Of a DNA stretch of 64,000 nucleotides, positions 36,571 to 44,933 are shown one piece after another. The notes beneath the pieces were generated by a model, which saw only the letters and a program-made list of their open reading frames with translations, did not search any database and was not told where the DNA came from. Each line of letters begins with the position of its first letter. Positions within the stretch are counted from its first letter, which is position 1. The translations under genes were made by a program, and so were the position numbers. This stretch comes from DATHZQ01 sp963823505. Lineage in GTDB: Bacteria; Actinomycetota; Acidimicrobiia; Spongiisociales; UBA5794. The DNA lies in the NCBI GenBank assembly GCA_963823505.1, contig CAWGLY010000005.1, forward strand, positions 186,001 to 250,000. The letters run 5' to 3'.

Positions 36571-36941
36571 CGGGGCGTCTTCGCCTCGTACTCGGCGAAG
36601 AACGGGAAGGCCTGCTTCTGGGCTTCCCAGATACGGTCTCGCTCAGCACCCTCGGTTCGCCTTGCAGTGACGGGGATCTTCTCGGTTCCGATCTCTACGG
36701 ACACCTCCGGTTGGGCCATCAGGTTGTGGAACCAGGCAGGGTTGTTGGGTGCGCCCGCCATCGAGGCGAAGATGGCGTAACCGGTGTCGACCTCCAGATA
36801 CATCAGCGGCGAGAGACGAGCCTCACCCGACTTGGCTCCCGTGCTGTGGAGCAAGAGGAGCGGCCTGTCCTCGAACACCCCGCCAACCTGCCCGGCATTC
36901 TCACGGAACTCGGCAATGATCTTGTCATTCCAGTCGGACAT
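36516..36941 (-). CDS. Deazaflavin (F420)-dependent nitroreductase family protein
   Basis: 141 residues of the DDN/DUF385 family (split beta-barrel). It begins MSDWNDKIIAEFRENAGQVGG and shows LLLLHSTGAKSGEARLSPLMYLE near 28-50, SMAGAPNNPAWFHNLMAQPEVSVEIG near 60-85 and ERDRIWEAQKQAFPFFAEYEAKT near the end, as in mycobacterial F420-binding members. It likely transfers hydride from F420H2 to quinones or xenobiotics. The ATG at 36941 follows a GGAGCC site. The last 55 coding bases overlap the molybdopterin enzyme on the opposite strand. Confidence 0.87.
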   Translation of the reverse strand: MSDWNDKIIAEFRENAGQVGGVFEDRPLLLLHSTGAKSGEARLSPLMYLEVDTGYAIFASMAGAPNNPAWFHNLMAQPEVSVEIGTEKIPVTARRTEGAERDRIWEAQKQAFPFFAEYEAKTPRQIPVVVLEPRTSTSVSE

Positions 36942-37099
36942 GGGGCTCCTCGATCGGTGGGTGCGGTGACCGGTGAACCCTATCGGCCGTGCGCTCCAAC
37001 CGGGCGCCGGGCTCGAGAAGGCACCGTAGGCGCTACGAATCTCCCCAAGCGGCGGACGTTCGATTCGGTTAGGTTGGGCGTGTACATCAGGCCGGCATC

Positions 37100-38031
37100 G
37101 ACGAAGTACATCACCGGGGCCTCGATGGGTGGGCATGTCACCGTGCGATCCATCGAGCAGCCCGGTCAGGTCTACGACGGTGCCATGCCGATCTGCGGCG
37201 TGCTGGGTGACTACGACTCTGTTCGACTACTTCTTGGATTTCAATGCCGCGGCTCAGCAGATTGGGCTGGGCTACTCGAACTTTCCTGTGGACACGCCGT
37301 TGTACATCGGTGTCGAAGTTCCGCAGATCAAAGCCAACCTCGAGGCGGCACCGGGGACCTGGCCGGTCGTGCTGAACGACGCGGGCGAGGATTTGAAGCA
37401 GCTTCTCGAGCTGCAGTCTGGTGGGGATCGGCCCAACTATGACGAGGCTTTCGTTTTCTGGAACAGCATCCCGGCGACGAGCGGAACCGGCAACTTCCTG
37501 TTCGAGCTCGGTCTCGGTGACGGTTCCGTGTTCGGCGCCCCCGGTGTCGTCGTGGACAACATCGGTACCGTGTACCAGACGGACCTCGATCCGGCGCTCA
37601 GCCCCGAAGAGCTTGTGCTGAACGCTGAAATCGTTCGAGTGGCGGGTTCGGCCTCGCTCCGAGCCAACCCCGGGCTGCTCCCGATCCCGATCGTGACGGG
37701 TGATATCGACGTCCCCGTGCTGAGCCTGCACAACCTCGGTGATCTGTTCGTGCCGTTCCACAACGAGATCGTGTACGCCCAGGATGTTGCCACTCATGGC
37801 AACAGCGACCTACTGGTCCAGCGAGCGATTCGCGGTGTTTCCCACTGCGGATTCACCCCGACGGAGCTGGTAACGGCGTTCGCCGAGCTCGATGCGTGGG
37901 TGCAGTACGGGATCAAGCCCGATGGCGACATTGTCCTCGACCCTGCCGTCGTCGCTGCCCCGGACTACGGCTGCAAGTTCACGGACTTCGCCACTCCGGA
38001 CGGCCACGTCCTGGCTACGCCCTGCGACTGA
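37100..38031 (+). pseudogene. Alpha/beta hydrolase remnant (5'-truncated, one frameshift)
   Basis: A decayed alpha/beta hydrolase. The nucleophile elbow YITGASMGGHVTVRSIEQ is read in one frame up to about 37214. From 37219 the next frame continues LFDYFLDFNAAAQQIG to the stop at 38031, so one extra base lies at 37215-37218. The acid (GDLFVPF) and histidine (SHCGFT) of the catalytic triad are still present. The whole N-terminal part that should precede the elbow (oxyanion strand and any signal peptide) is absent; upstream sequence reads as unrelated. The long open frame of 300 codons is thus the tail of a once larger gene. A palindromic terminator follows. Confidence 0.75.
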
Positions 38032-38046
38032 CGGAAACACAAAGGA

Positions 38047-38076
38047 CCGGGGCGCCGCATCGCTGCGGCGCCCCGG
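38047..38076. terminator. Bidirectional GC-rich hairpin terminator
   Basis: A perfect 12-bp stem (CCGGGGCGCCGC / GCGGCGCCCCGG) with a 6-base loop lies between the converging hydrolase remnant and the fasciclin gene. There is no long T-run, but the stem is among the strongest in the window. Confidence 0.6.
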
Positions 38077-38099
38077 ATCCGTCGTAGTAGCGGGTTCGG

Positions 38100-39161
38100 T
38101 CATGCAGGCGGCAGGAGCACGCTGTCGATCACGTGGATCACTCCGTTGCTGCCGAAAATGTCGACCTGAACGACGTTGGCTTCGTTGACCATGACGTTGT
38201 CTCCGTCGATCGTGACGAGCACCGTCGCCCCGTTGACCGTTTCAACATCCTGACCGTCGAGGGTCACGACGACCTCGGCAGGCGCCTCGACGCCGAGCAC
38301 GTGGTAGGTGAGGATGGAGCTGAGGGTGTCCGTGTCGGCGAGCAGGTCCTCTGCGGTGATGCCGAGGGCATCGAGAGCAGCGGCAAACGCCTCTTCAGTG
38401 GGAGCAAAGACCGTGAATGGGCCCGGCCCTGACAGCACCTCGTCGAGGCCCGTTGCCTGCAGCGCAGCGACCAGGGTCGGGAACTGGCCGCTGGCGACAG
38501 CGACATCCACGATTGTGCCTTGCTCCTCGGGAGCGCTTGTTGTCGTCGTCTCAGGAGCGGCTGTGGTCGTTGTGGGAGCGGCCGTCGTTGTAGTGTCGGC
38601 CACGTCGTCCATCGCAACACCCAACGCTTCGGCAACGTCCGGCGGCAGCAGCACCGTGTCGATGACGTGCACGATCCCGTTGTCGGCAACGAGGTCGGGC
38701 GAAACGACCGTCGCCTCGTTGATCATGATGGCTCCGTCCACGACGCTGATGGCGACGGTCTGGCCGTTGACCGTCTCGACGGATTCGCCGTCGAGGGTCG
38801 CGACCAGCTGGGAGTCGGCTTCGATGGGCAGCACGTGATAGGTGAGGATCGCCGTCAGGGTCTCAGTGTCGGCGAGGAGTTCGTCGGCCGTGATTCCGAG
38901 GGCGGCGAACGCCTCGTCAAACGCTGCGTTGGTGGGGGCGAGGACGGTGAAAGGGCCCTCGCCTGCGAGCGTCTCACCGAGACCGGCAGCCTCGATCGCG
39001 GCGACGAGGGTGGTGAAGCCACCGTTCTCGATCGCAAGGTCGACGACAGACATCTCTTCAGAAGCCGCCGCCACAGTTGTCTCGGTTGCGTCGTCGTCAC
39101 CGCCGCAGGCTGCGGCGACAAGCGCCACGACGAGAATCAGGGGTACAAAGCGTTTCCACAT
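38100..39161 (-). CDS. Lipoprotein with two fasciclin (FAS1) domains
   Basis: 353 residues. The start MWKRFVPLILVVALVAAACGG gives a signal peptide with lipobox VAAAC, so the protein is exported and lipid-anchored. Two FAS1 domains (about residues 35-195 and 225-353) each contain the paired FAS1 blocks (GPFTVLAPTNAAFDEAF or GPFTVFAPTEEAFAAAL; ILTYHVL; NGIVHVIDTVLLPP). A Thr/Ala/Pro-rich linker joins them. The two domains look like an internal duplication. Such proteins mediate adhesion at the cell surface; the partner is unknown. An upstream Met in a longer frame is not used because it would bury the signal peptide. Confidence 0.9.
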   Translation of the reverse strand: MWKRFVPLILVVALVAAACGGDDDATETTVAAASEEMSVVDLAIENGGFTTLVAAIEAAGLGETLAGEGPFTVLAPTNAAFDEAFAALGITADELLADTETLTAILTYHVLPIEADSQLVATLDGESVETVNGQTVAISVVDGAIMINEATVVSPDLVADNGIVHVIDTVLLPPDVAEALGVAMDDVADTTTTAAPTTTTAAPETTTTSAPEEQGTIVDVAVASGQFPTLVAALQATGLDEVLSGPGPFTVFAPTEEAFAAALDALGITAEDLLADTDTLSSILTYHVLGVEAPAEVVVTLDGQDVETVNGATVLVTIDGDNVMVNEANVVQVDIFGSNGVIHVIDSVLLPPA

Positions 39162-39255
39162 GGTTGTTTTGGTCCTTGGTGGGACGGCCACTGGGTGCGG
39201 CCGGTTCACCGGGTATACGGACCAGTCGCCAAAGCGGATGTCGCGGAGTGGAAGA

Positions 39256-39301
39256 ACCCGACCCGGGTGTGGACCGCGGCTGGGTGAGTCGCGGGTCGGG
39301 T
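39256..39301 (-). terminator. Inverted repeat downstream of the enoyl-CoA hydratase
   Basis: The arms ACCCGACCCG and CGGGTCGGGT are ten bases each, separated by 26 bases that can form an inner stem, one base after the stop codon of the hydratase. On the minus strand a pyrimidine-rich tract follows. A terminator is likely but atypical. Confidence 0.45.
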
Positions 39302-39302
39302 G

Positions 39303-40115
39303 TCAGTGGGTGCGAGGAAGGGGAGCCCACGGCGGGGGCCGTTTCTGCAGGTAGGCCGCCATGCCCTCCTGACCTTCCGGCGAGGCGAACAGGCGATCGG
39401 AGAGGTCGGCAGCCCAGCGCAGCCCTTCATCGAGGTCCATTTCCGGGACGGTGCGCAGTAGCTGCTTGACGGCCGCAAGGGCATGGGGCCCGCCGGCGAG
39501 GAGGTCATCCACGATCTCGTCGATGCGCGCATCGAGGGTCGCGGCGGGAACGGCCTCGTTGATGATCCCGAGCCGGGCGGCTTCGGTGGCGTCGAATCGG
39601 TTGCCCCGGAGGAACGCCGCGGTCGCTTCCGAGCGGCGCATCTTGGGGAGGCAGACGACCGAGATGATGGCGGGGGCGAGCCCGAGGCGGACCTCGGCGA
39701 AACCGAACTTGGCATCCGCGGCCGCAACGGAGATGTCCATGGCTGCGGCGAGTCCGGTCCCTCCTGCGATGGCGTGCCCGGCAATGCGTCCCACAAACGG
39801 CTTTGGCGAGCGCATGATCCGGCCCAAGATGGCGGCAGGGTCCGCAGCCGCAGGCGCGGGGTCGCCACCGGATCGTTCGGACAGGTCGGCGCCTGCACAG
39901 AAGACCCTGCCAGTGTTGGTGACGACAACGACCCTGACCTCGTCGTCGTTGTCGGCGCGGTCGAGCGCGGTCATCAACTCGGTCACGAGCTGCGAGCTCA
40001 ATGCATTGCGATTGGGCTCGTCGGCGAGCGTGATGGTCAGGACGCCGCCGCCGAGGCTGGTCACCACCTTGGGCGGGCTCGATGGTTGGTCGGGGCTGTC
40101 GACAGGGGAATCCAT
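39303..40115 (-). CDS. Enoyl-CoA hydratase/isomerase family protein
   Basis: 270 residues of the crotonase fold. The start is the ATG at 40115; the longer frame upstream is unsupported. Conserved parts: LADEPNRNALSSQLVTEL, the oxyanion loop CAGADLSE near residue 73, GHAIAGGTGLAAAMDISVAA near 112, FGFAEVRLGLAPAIIS near 136, and the closing LLRTVP region. The second catalytic Glu of classic hydratases is not clearly present, so isomerase or lyase activity is possible. Monocistronic by spacing. Confidence 0.85.
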   Translation of the reverse strand: MDSPVDSPDQPSSPPKVVTSLGGGVLTITLADEPNRNALSSQLVTELMTALDRADNDDEVRVVVVTNTGRVFCAGADLSERSGGDPAPAAADPAAILGRIMRSPKPFVGRIAGHAIAGGTGLAAAMDISVAAADAKFGFAEVRLGLAPAIISVVCLPKMRRSEATAAFLRGNRFDATEAARLGIINEAVPAATLDARIDEIVDDLLAGGPHALAAVKQLLRTVPEMDLDEGLRWAADLSDRLFASPEGQEGMAAYLQKRPPPWAPLPRTH

Positions 40116-40195
40116 GAGTGCCGATCTCGGGGGGAGTGGGGTCGGTGGCCTCGGCCATGTTACCGAGGCACCACGGAAGGGTCCCGCTCGGCGAG

Positions 40196-40870
40196 TCAGG
40201 GCAACCGGTACAGAATCCCGCGTTTGTCCCGACCCACCGTCTCGACCGCCCCTGCGACGCGCAGGCAATACGCAACTTCCCGTGCGACGTGACGGGAGCG
40301 CCCCAGCCCTGCAGCCAATTCCCCGGTGGAGAATGGTTCCGGCAGGTCGTGCGGCAACAGGCCGAGCAACGCCTCGGGACAGGCAAGTTCGACGGTTTCC
40401 AGAACGTCGACCAGGCGCCGTTCTTCGATGACGTACCCACCACGCCGCCAGCCCTTCTTGGCGTCGGGCCGCCGAACCTCCTCCTCCTCGACGAGCGCGA
40501 CCTCGAGCGTGAAATTCGGGTGGCTGAGCAGAGAGGGAAACGCAACCAACTCCTCGCACACGTCCGCCGCGATGCCCCGCTTCGGCGATCGTCGCCGAGA
40601 CGCCTCCTTCCCGTCCCCGTCGAGCTTCACGATCCATTTCTCTGCGGCAACGGGGTGGACCAGCCGCATCGGGTGTGCATCGAGCAACAGGTCGAACTTC
40701 CTGCGCATGGCGGAGAAGCCCCTCGTCTGGATCTCGATCAGCAGCTCATCACGCACCAAGTCGACGACGAAGCCATCGATGGGAGCCTCGACATGGTCGC
40801 CCTCCTGGCGAAACCACTCCTTGAGTGCGGCATGCAGCGGCTTTTCGTTGAGCGAACCGATGGACGTCAC
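40196..40870 (-). CDS. Possible PD-(D/E)XK-fold protein with C-terminal winged helix
   Basis: 224 residues with a GTG start at 40870 that overlaps the stop of the HAAS remnant. The N-terminal half has FVVDLVRDELLIEIQTRGFSAM: an Asp, then E-x-Q, followed by RRKFDLLLDAHPMRLVHPV, spacing that fits a restriction-like (PD-(D/E)XK) nuclease core. The C-terminal ~60 residues (FSTGELAAGLGRSRHVAREVAYCLRVAGAVETVGRDKR) look like a winged helix. No methylase or toxin partner is adjacent. The fold call is inference from motif spacing; a conserved hypothetical is the safe label. Confidence 0.5.
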   Translation of the reverse strand: MTSIGSLNEKPLHAALKEWFRQEGDHVEAPIDGFVVDLVRDELLIEIQTRGFSAMRRKFDLLLDAHPMRLVHPVAAEKWIVKLDGDGKEASRRRSPKRGIAADVCEELVAFPSLLSHPNFTLEVALVEEEEVRRPDAKKGWRRGGYVIEERRLVDVLETVELACPEALLGLLPHDLPEPFSTGELAAGLGRSRHVAREVAYCLRVAGAVETVGRDKRGILYRLP

Positions 40871-41266
40871 AACCTCAGCCTACGAGCTGGAGGTTTGGAT
40901 CTTGTGTGACCTGTGGCGTCCCCGGTCATCGGCGCGGCGTTTCTGCCGGAGGTCGACCGGCCAGCAGACCGAGCCGCCCGTGACGGCTTGATGACCATGA
41001 CGGCGAGGATTGGAAGCACCACCGCAATTGTGCCCCAGAACACCGGAGCGGGGACCCGAGCCAGCCGGGTCGCCGGGAACCGGGCCGGTGCGCCAGTTCG
41101 GCGGCGAGCTCAAACGGTGTCCCGAACTCCTCGATGGGATCCGTATTCGAGTCGGCCAGATGGCTGTCGATCTCTGCGAGGAATTCTCCGGCCCGGGCGC
41201 CGTCAACGCCTTCTTGCTGGAGGGCTCGACTGAGCTGCGCCAGGAGACCCACGATTGTTGGTTCAT
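40867..41266 (-). pseudogene. HAAS-domain membrane protein remnant (frameshifted)
   Basis: The ATG at 41266 overlaps the PadR remnant's stop (ATGA) and has AGGAG upstream. After two or three codons the family sequence continues in another frame: IVGLLAQLSRALQQEG, then FLAEIDSHLADSNTDPIEEFGTPFELAAELA, the HAAS signature. Near 41090 the frame changes again and a TM helix (VFWGTIAVVLPILAVMV) is read with a basic tail to the TGA at 40867. At least two indels are needed, so the gene is dead. PadR-HAAS pairs are common regulatory modules of membrane proteins in Gram-positives. Confidence 0.7.
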
Positions 41267-41394
41267 TGCGACTCCTGAATCGAATCTGAGAGTATCGACT
41301 CCGCCAACGTGGCGAAGTCTGACCATGCATTGCCGGCGTCTCTGAGCCCGGATCGACCGAGTTGGGTGATGCGGTAGTACTTCCTATCGGGTCC
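41263..41394 (-). pseudogene. PadR-family regulator remnant (C-terminal end only)
   Basis: The final 43 codons of a PadR regulator: GPDRKYYRITQLGRSGLRDA, then AWSDFATLAESILSD, the wing and last helix of the family, ending in TGA at 41263. The N-terminal DNA-binding helices are missing. The sequence upstream is the dienelactone hydrolase gene, whose stop codon (TAG at 41384) is read out of frame inside this remnant. The PadR gene was therefore cut by a deletion or insertion that joined the hydrolase to it. Confidence 0.72.
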
Positions 41395-41977
41395 TGTCGT
41401 CCGGCACCTTCGCCAGGAAGTCGATCACTCGCTGCAGCAGCAGCTCGGTGGCTCCTTCGTCGTACGAGGGCAGCGAATTGTCGGCGAAGTAGTGCTGATC
41501 GCCCGGGTACAGGAACAACTCGGCACGAGGGCTGGACGCAACGATCTCACGAGCAGCGTCGATGTCGCCCTCGTCGACGAAGAACGGATCGGCGTCCATG
41601 CCGTGGATCTGCACCGGGACGTCGGTGGGCCACGCCTCGCCGAACTCCGAGGGCGGGACACACGAGTAGCAGAGCACGGCACCCAGCGCCCCCGGTCGGG
41701 TCTGCGCCAGCATCTGGGCGGGCACCACCCCGAGGGAGAACCCGGCGTACACGGCGTTGCGACCGATGGCGTCGGCAGCCTTGGCGCCGCGTTCCATGAT
41801 CTCGCCAAACCCGAGCTCTCCCACGTAGGCCATGCCCGCTTCGATGGAGTCGAACGTGCGACCGTCGAACAGGTCCGGCGTATGGAGCTCGTGGCCCGCG
41901 TTCCGTAGGTGCTCTGCGAACGCTGCAACGCCTGGCGTGAGACCCTGTGCGTGATGAAAGAGGACGACTCGTGCCAT
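41384..41977 (-). CDS. Dienelactone hydrolase family protein
   Basis: 197 residues. The ATG at 41977 has AGGGAG upstream. The alpha/beta hydrolase pattern is clear: VVLFHHAQGLTPGV at the N-terminus, nucleophile in VYAGFSLGVVPAQML (Ser rather than the Cys of true dienelactone hydrolase) near residue 80, the acid in IHGMDADPFFVDEGD near 125 and His in LYPGDQHYFADN near 157. A hydrolase of small esters is likely. The last few residues (DDRTR) come from the joined PadR remnant, so the original C-terminus may be altered. Confidence 0.83.
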   Translation of the reverse strand: MARVVLFHHAQGLTPGVAAFAEHLRNAGHELHTPDLFDGRTFDSIEAGMAYVGELGFGEIMERGAKAADAIGRNAVYAGFSLGVVPAQMLAQTRPGALGAVLCYSCVPPSEFGEAWPTDVPVQIHGMDADPFFVDEGDIDAAREIVASSPRAELFLYPGDQHYFADNSLPSYDEGATELLLQRVIDFLAKVPDDRTR

Positions 41978-42140
41978 GGTGTTGCTCCCTTCTGGCCCGG
42001 TCGATGGTACCGATGGAATCGACGGTCTCAATGCCTCTCGTCACATCTCCCGTCGACTGCGCAATCTCCGGTGGCGCGCCCCGAGCAGCGAGGGGATTGC
42101 GACCTGTTTTGTGTCGTTGGTGTCTGGTAGGGTCGAACGT

Positions 42141-43382
42141 ATGTTCGATCATGGTACCGGGGGCGTTCCGACAGGTTTGGATAGCGTGCCGCCGGGGTAT
42201 GTGCTGGCAGCGATATTGGATGACATCGATCTCGGCTCCTGCTCCGGCTATGACCGTATCCGGGTGTTGCAGGCCTATGAACGAATGCGGTCGCACTACG
42301 CAGCCCGTCGCTTCCACGCGATGGCGTCGGTCGTGGCAGCATTCAGGGACGATCCGGACGAGGCTGACTTTGCCGAGGAGGCGGCAGCTGCTGAGGTGGC
42401 GGCGGCGCTCCGATTGACGCGCCGAGCGGCCGATGTCGAACTGTCGCTGGCGCTCGAGTTGCAACGGCGGCTCCCGACCGTCTGGCGTGCCCTCGGTGAT
42501 GGTGTGATCGATGTGCGCCGGGCCCGGTTGCTGGTTGACGCCACGTCGCATCATCCCGTTGCGACTGCGCGTGAGATCGTCGCCGGTGTCTTGTCTGATG
42601 CCCCGTTGCTGACGACGGGTCAGCTGGGTGCCAAGCTCCGGAAGTTGTGCATTGAAGTCAACCCGCAAGAGGCTGCCGATCGGTACCGCCATGCCGTAGA
42701 AGATCGCCGCGTGGTCACCGAGGCGGCTGCCGACGGAACCGCCAGCCTGTATGCGGTCAACCTGCCGCCGGATCGGGTCGCAGCGGCAAAGCAGCGGATC
42801 AACAGACTTGCCTTGGGCAAGAGGAGCCAGGGCGATCAGCGCAGCATGGATCAGCTCCGCGCCGACATCCTTCTCGACCTTGTCGAAGGAACGGGAGCGG
42901 CTGCCGGGCGGGGCATGGTTGATATCCAGGTCGACGTTGCGACGCTGGCCCGGTTGGTGGATCATCCCGGCGATCTGGCCGGTTACGGTCCGGTGATTGC
43001 CGATATCGCCCGCCAGGTTGCCCACCATCAACACGATGCGGAGTGGCGGTGGACGCTGGTCGATCCCGATACGGGGGTTCCTATCGATGGTGGCACCACC
43101 CGGCGTCGCCCTACCACGGCGCAACGTAGGCGGGTTCAGACCAGGAACCGCACGTGTGTGCACCCTGGTTGCCGGATGCCGGCGGTCGATTGCGATCTCG
43201 ACCACTGCATCCCTTGGGCAGAACGCCAACTCACGAGCGTCCATAACCTCGCACCGCTGTGTCGGCATCACCACGTCATCCGCCACAAAGCCGGCTGGAG
43301 CTACCGGCCGCTCCGCAACGGCGACTACCAATTCACCACCCCACTCGGACACACCTACACAACCAGCGGACGGTCACCCTAG
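42141..43382 (+). CDS. DUF222 / HNH endonuclease (13E12 repeat family)
   Basis: 413 residues. The N-terminal ~230 residues are the DUF222 region (ILDDIDLGSCSGYDRIRVLQAYERM, RRAADVELSLALELQRRLP, WRALGDGVIDVRRARLLVDAT). The C-terminal HNH module is CVHPGCRMPAVDCDLDHCIPW, ending CRHHHVIRHKAGWSY, near residues 335-390. This family is present in many copies in mycobacteria and other actinobacteria and behaves as a mobile or rapidly copied gene; nuclease activity is plausible but unproved. No ribosome site is visible before the ATG, so translation may be leaderless. It lies in the most eroded part of the accessory region. Confidence 0.88.
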   Translation: MFDHGTGGVPTGLDSVPPGYVLAAILDDIDLGSCSGYDRIRVLQAYERMRSHYAARRFHAMASVVAAFRDDPDEADFAEEAAAAEVAAALRLTRRAADVELSLALELQRRLPTVWRALGDGVIDVRRARLLVDATSHHPVATAREIVAGVLSDAPLLTTGQLGAKLRKLCIEVNPQEAADRYRHAVEDRRVVTEAAADGTASLYAVNLPPDRVAAAKQRINRLALGKRSQGDQRSMDQLRADILLDLVEGTGAAAGRGMVDIQVDVATLARLVDHPGDLAGYGPVIADIARQVAHHQHDAEWRWTLVDPDTGVPIDGGTTRRRPTTAQRRRVQTRNRTCVHPGCRMPAVDCDLDHCIPWAERQLTSVHNLAPLCRHHHVIRHKAGWSYRPLRNGDYQFTTPLGHTYTTSGRSP

Positions 43383-43539
43383 GAGCCAGCGGCCCCGATC
43401 TCCACGCAGGCTGCGACCGACGGCACCGTCGCCCTATGCGCTCGAGATGCTCCTGGTGGTGGTCTACCTCAACGGAAACACCGGACTGTTCACCTTGTGA
43501 TGCGAAACGGTGGGCGTGGTTCGAGGCTCAGGTGCGTGG

Positions 43540-44169
43540 CTACGTGGTGAGGAGTTCGAAGAGGTAGGCAAAGGCCGGCTTGGTGTAGCCGACACCGCGG
43601 CCGCTGTGGTGGAGCGCGTCAGCAGAGATGGTTGTGGGGCGTTTCGGGACGAGGTAGGTCTCGAGGTGTGTGTCGCTGACGGTGTAGTTGCCGGAGCGGG
43701 TCGTGACGGCGCCGACGAGGCGGTAGGTGGGGTCGATGGATGCCATGGCGGCATCGCCGTGGCTGGGGTTGACCAGCAGGTGCCCTCCGGGGCGCAAGTA
43801 GCGGCTGCAGTGCTCGGAAACGAAGCCTGCGTACAGGGAGACCAGGAGGTCGAAGTGTCCGCCGGGGATCTGGAGCTCGGATGTGTAGTCGGCGTGGATG
43901 AAACGCCACCGGGTGGTCGAGTCCGGTTGGCGATGTTGGCCGATGATCTCATCGACACCAGGTTGGTCTTCGAAGAACTGGGCGGCGCGACGGTCCGTGT
44001 CGACGTAGGTGACGTCGTCGAATACGAAGGATGGGGTGACGTCAACATAGGATCCCGGATAGAGCACCGACGATGCCGCAACGGCGGTGTTGACCGCAGT
44101 GAAGAGACGGTGACGGTCGCCGGGGTGTCGGTCCTGCTGTGCCCAGAGCCGGCTGGTGCGTGGCTTCAT
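43540..44169 (-). CDS. SAM-dependent methyltransferase-like protein with atypical motif I
   Basis: 209 residues. The order VLYPGSYVDVTPSFVFDDVTYVDTDRRA, RWRFIHADYTSELQ, FDLLVSLYAGF and YLRPGGHLLVN follows the strands of class I methyltransferases. The usual glycine-rich SAM loop (D-x-G-x-G) is replaced by YPGSYVDVTPSF. The C-terminal part ends in a helix AFAYLFELLTT. The start overlaps the upstream methyltransferase by four bases. Substrate unknown; it may be a partner or an evolved non-catalytic relative. Confidence 0.65.
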   Translation of the reverse strand: MKPRTSRLWAQQDRHPGDRHRLFTAVNTAVAASSVLYPGSYVDVTPSFVFDDVTYVDTDRRAAQFFEDQPGVDEIIGQHRQPDSTTRWRFIHADYTSELQIPGGHFDLLVSLYAGFVSEHCSRYLRPGGHLLVNPSHGDAAMASIDPTYRLVGAVTTRSGNYTVSDTHLETYLVPKRPTTISADALHHSGRGVGYTKPAFAYLFELLTT

Positions 44170-44828
44170 GACGGCCCTCCACCGGGCGGATGATCCTGGC
44201 CCGGATCCGAAGCCGGTTCGCCGGCGGGTGCGGTGGCGCTGATGACGGTGGCGGTGACACCGGCGATGGGGTGATGGTCGGTGTGGGTCGCGGCGAGACC
44301 CGCGGCGGCAAGCAGCTCGACCATGAGGGAGGCGTCCACGGGTTCAGGCGCGTCGCCGTGACCGAAATCCTGTTCGATGAGGAGCAGCCGCCCGCTGGGC
44401 TTGAGGACTCGTGCCAGCTCTGATGCGGCGTGTTCGATGCTGTTGAAGTGGTGGGCGGCGTTGACGGCAAACGCGGCATCTACGGAGCTCTGGCCCATCG
44501 GGAGGGCCTCGGCAGTGCCGGGACGAACGTCGATGAGCCGTCGCGATGGGTGCCAGAGGCGCCGCAGGCGGAGGACTCCGCGCATGATGCGGGAGGGGTC
44601 AATGGCGACCATCCTCCCATCTGGTGCGATTCGATGTGCGGCCTCGATGGTGGCGGGCCCGAGCCCGGCGCCCACGTCGAGCAGCGTCATGCCCGGTTGG
44701 GGGTTGATCAGGTCGACGGCTGCTCGGTTCAGGTCGGAGGACCAGAAGTCCCCCATGGCGCCGAGCATGTGGAGAGCGGAACGGGACGTCCACCGGCCGT
44801 CGTGGCCGTTCGACGGGTGGTCGCGCAT
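44166..44828 (-). CDS. Class I SAM-dependent methyltransferase (UbiE-like)
   Basis: 220 residues. Motif I is LLDVGAGLGPATIEAAHRI near residue 52, the acidic residue AIDPS near 78, motif II VDAAFAVNAAHHFNS near 118 and ARVLKPSGRLLLIEQDF near 145. This is the pattern of the UbiE/Coq5 group; a small-molecule substrate is likely. The ATG at 44828 has AGGAG seven bases upstream. First gene of a two-gene operon divergent from a tetR gene, with palindromes in the shared region, so probably repressed by that regulator. Confidence 0.85.
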   Translation of the reverse strand: MRDHPSNGHDGRWTSRSALHMLGAMGDFWSSDLNRAAVDLINPQPGMTLLDVGAGLGPATIEAAHRIAPDGRMVAIDPSRIMRGVLRLRRLWHPSRRLIDVRPGTAEALPMGQSSVDAAFAVNAAHHFNSIEHAASELARVLKPSGRLLLIEQDFGHGDAPEPVDASLMVELLAAAGLAATHTDHHPIAGVTATVISATAPAGEPASDPGQDHPPGGGPS

Positions 44829-44844
44829 TGGTGGTCTCCTGCAA

Positions 44845-44903
44845 TGACTAGCGGTCAATGACTAGCGGTCAATGACCAGTGGTCACAGTATGACCATTGG
44901 TCA
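44845..44903. promoter_or_regulatory. Four operator-like palindromes between methyltransferase operon and tetR
   Basis: Four 13-base sites: TGACTAGCGGTCA at 44845 and 44859, TGACCAGTGGTCA at 44873 and TGACCATTGGTCA at 44891. The last two are perfect palindromes around one central base (TGACCA-N-TGGTCA); the first two share the TGAC/GTCA ends. The first three are spaced exactly 14 bases apart and the fourth 18. The location between divergent operons, one encoding a TetR protein, makes these likely TetR binding sites. Confidence 0.75.
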
Positions 44904-44933
44904 TTCGACTGTCAAGGCGGTACGGTGTGGTCC

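Noticed and set aside
41547..43352. 601-codon minus-strand open frame opposite the DUF222 gene
   Set aside because: The plus strand encodes a complete DUF222/HNH protein; the minus frame shows no domain and overlaps the dienelactone hydrolase in another frame.
44845..44903. CRISPR-like array
   Set aside because: The 13-base repeats have 1-5 base gaps and are palindromic operators, not repeats with spacers.
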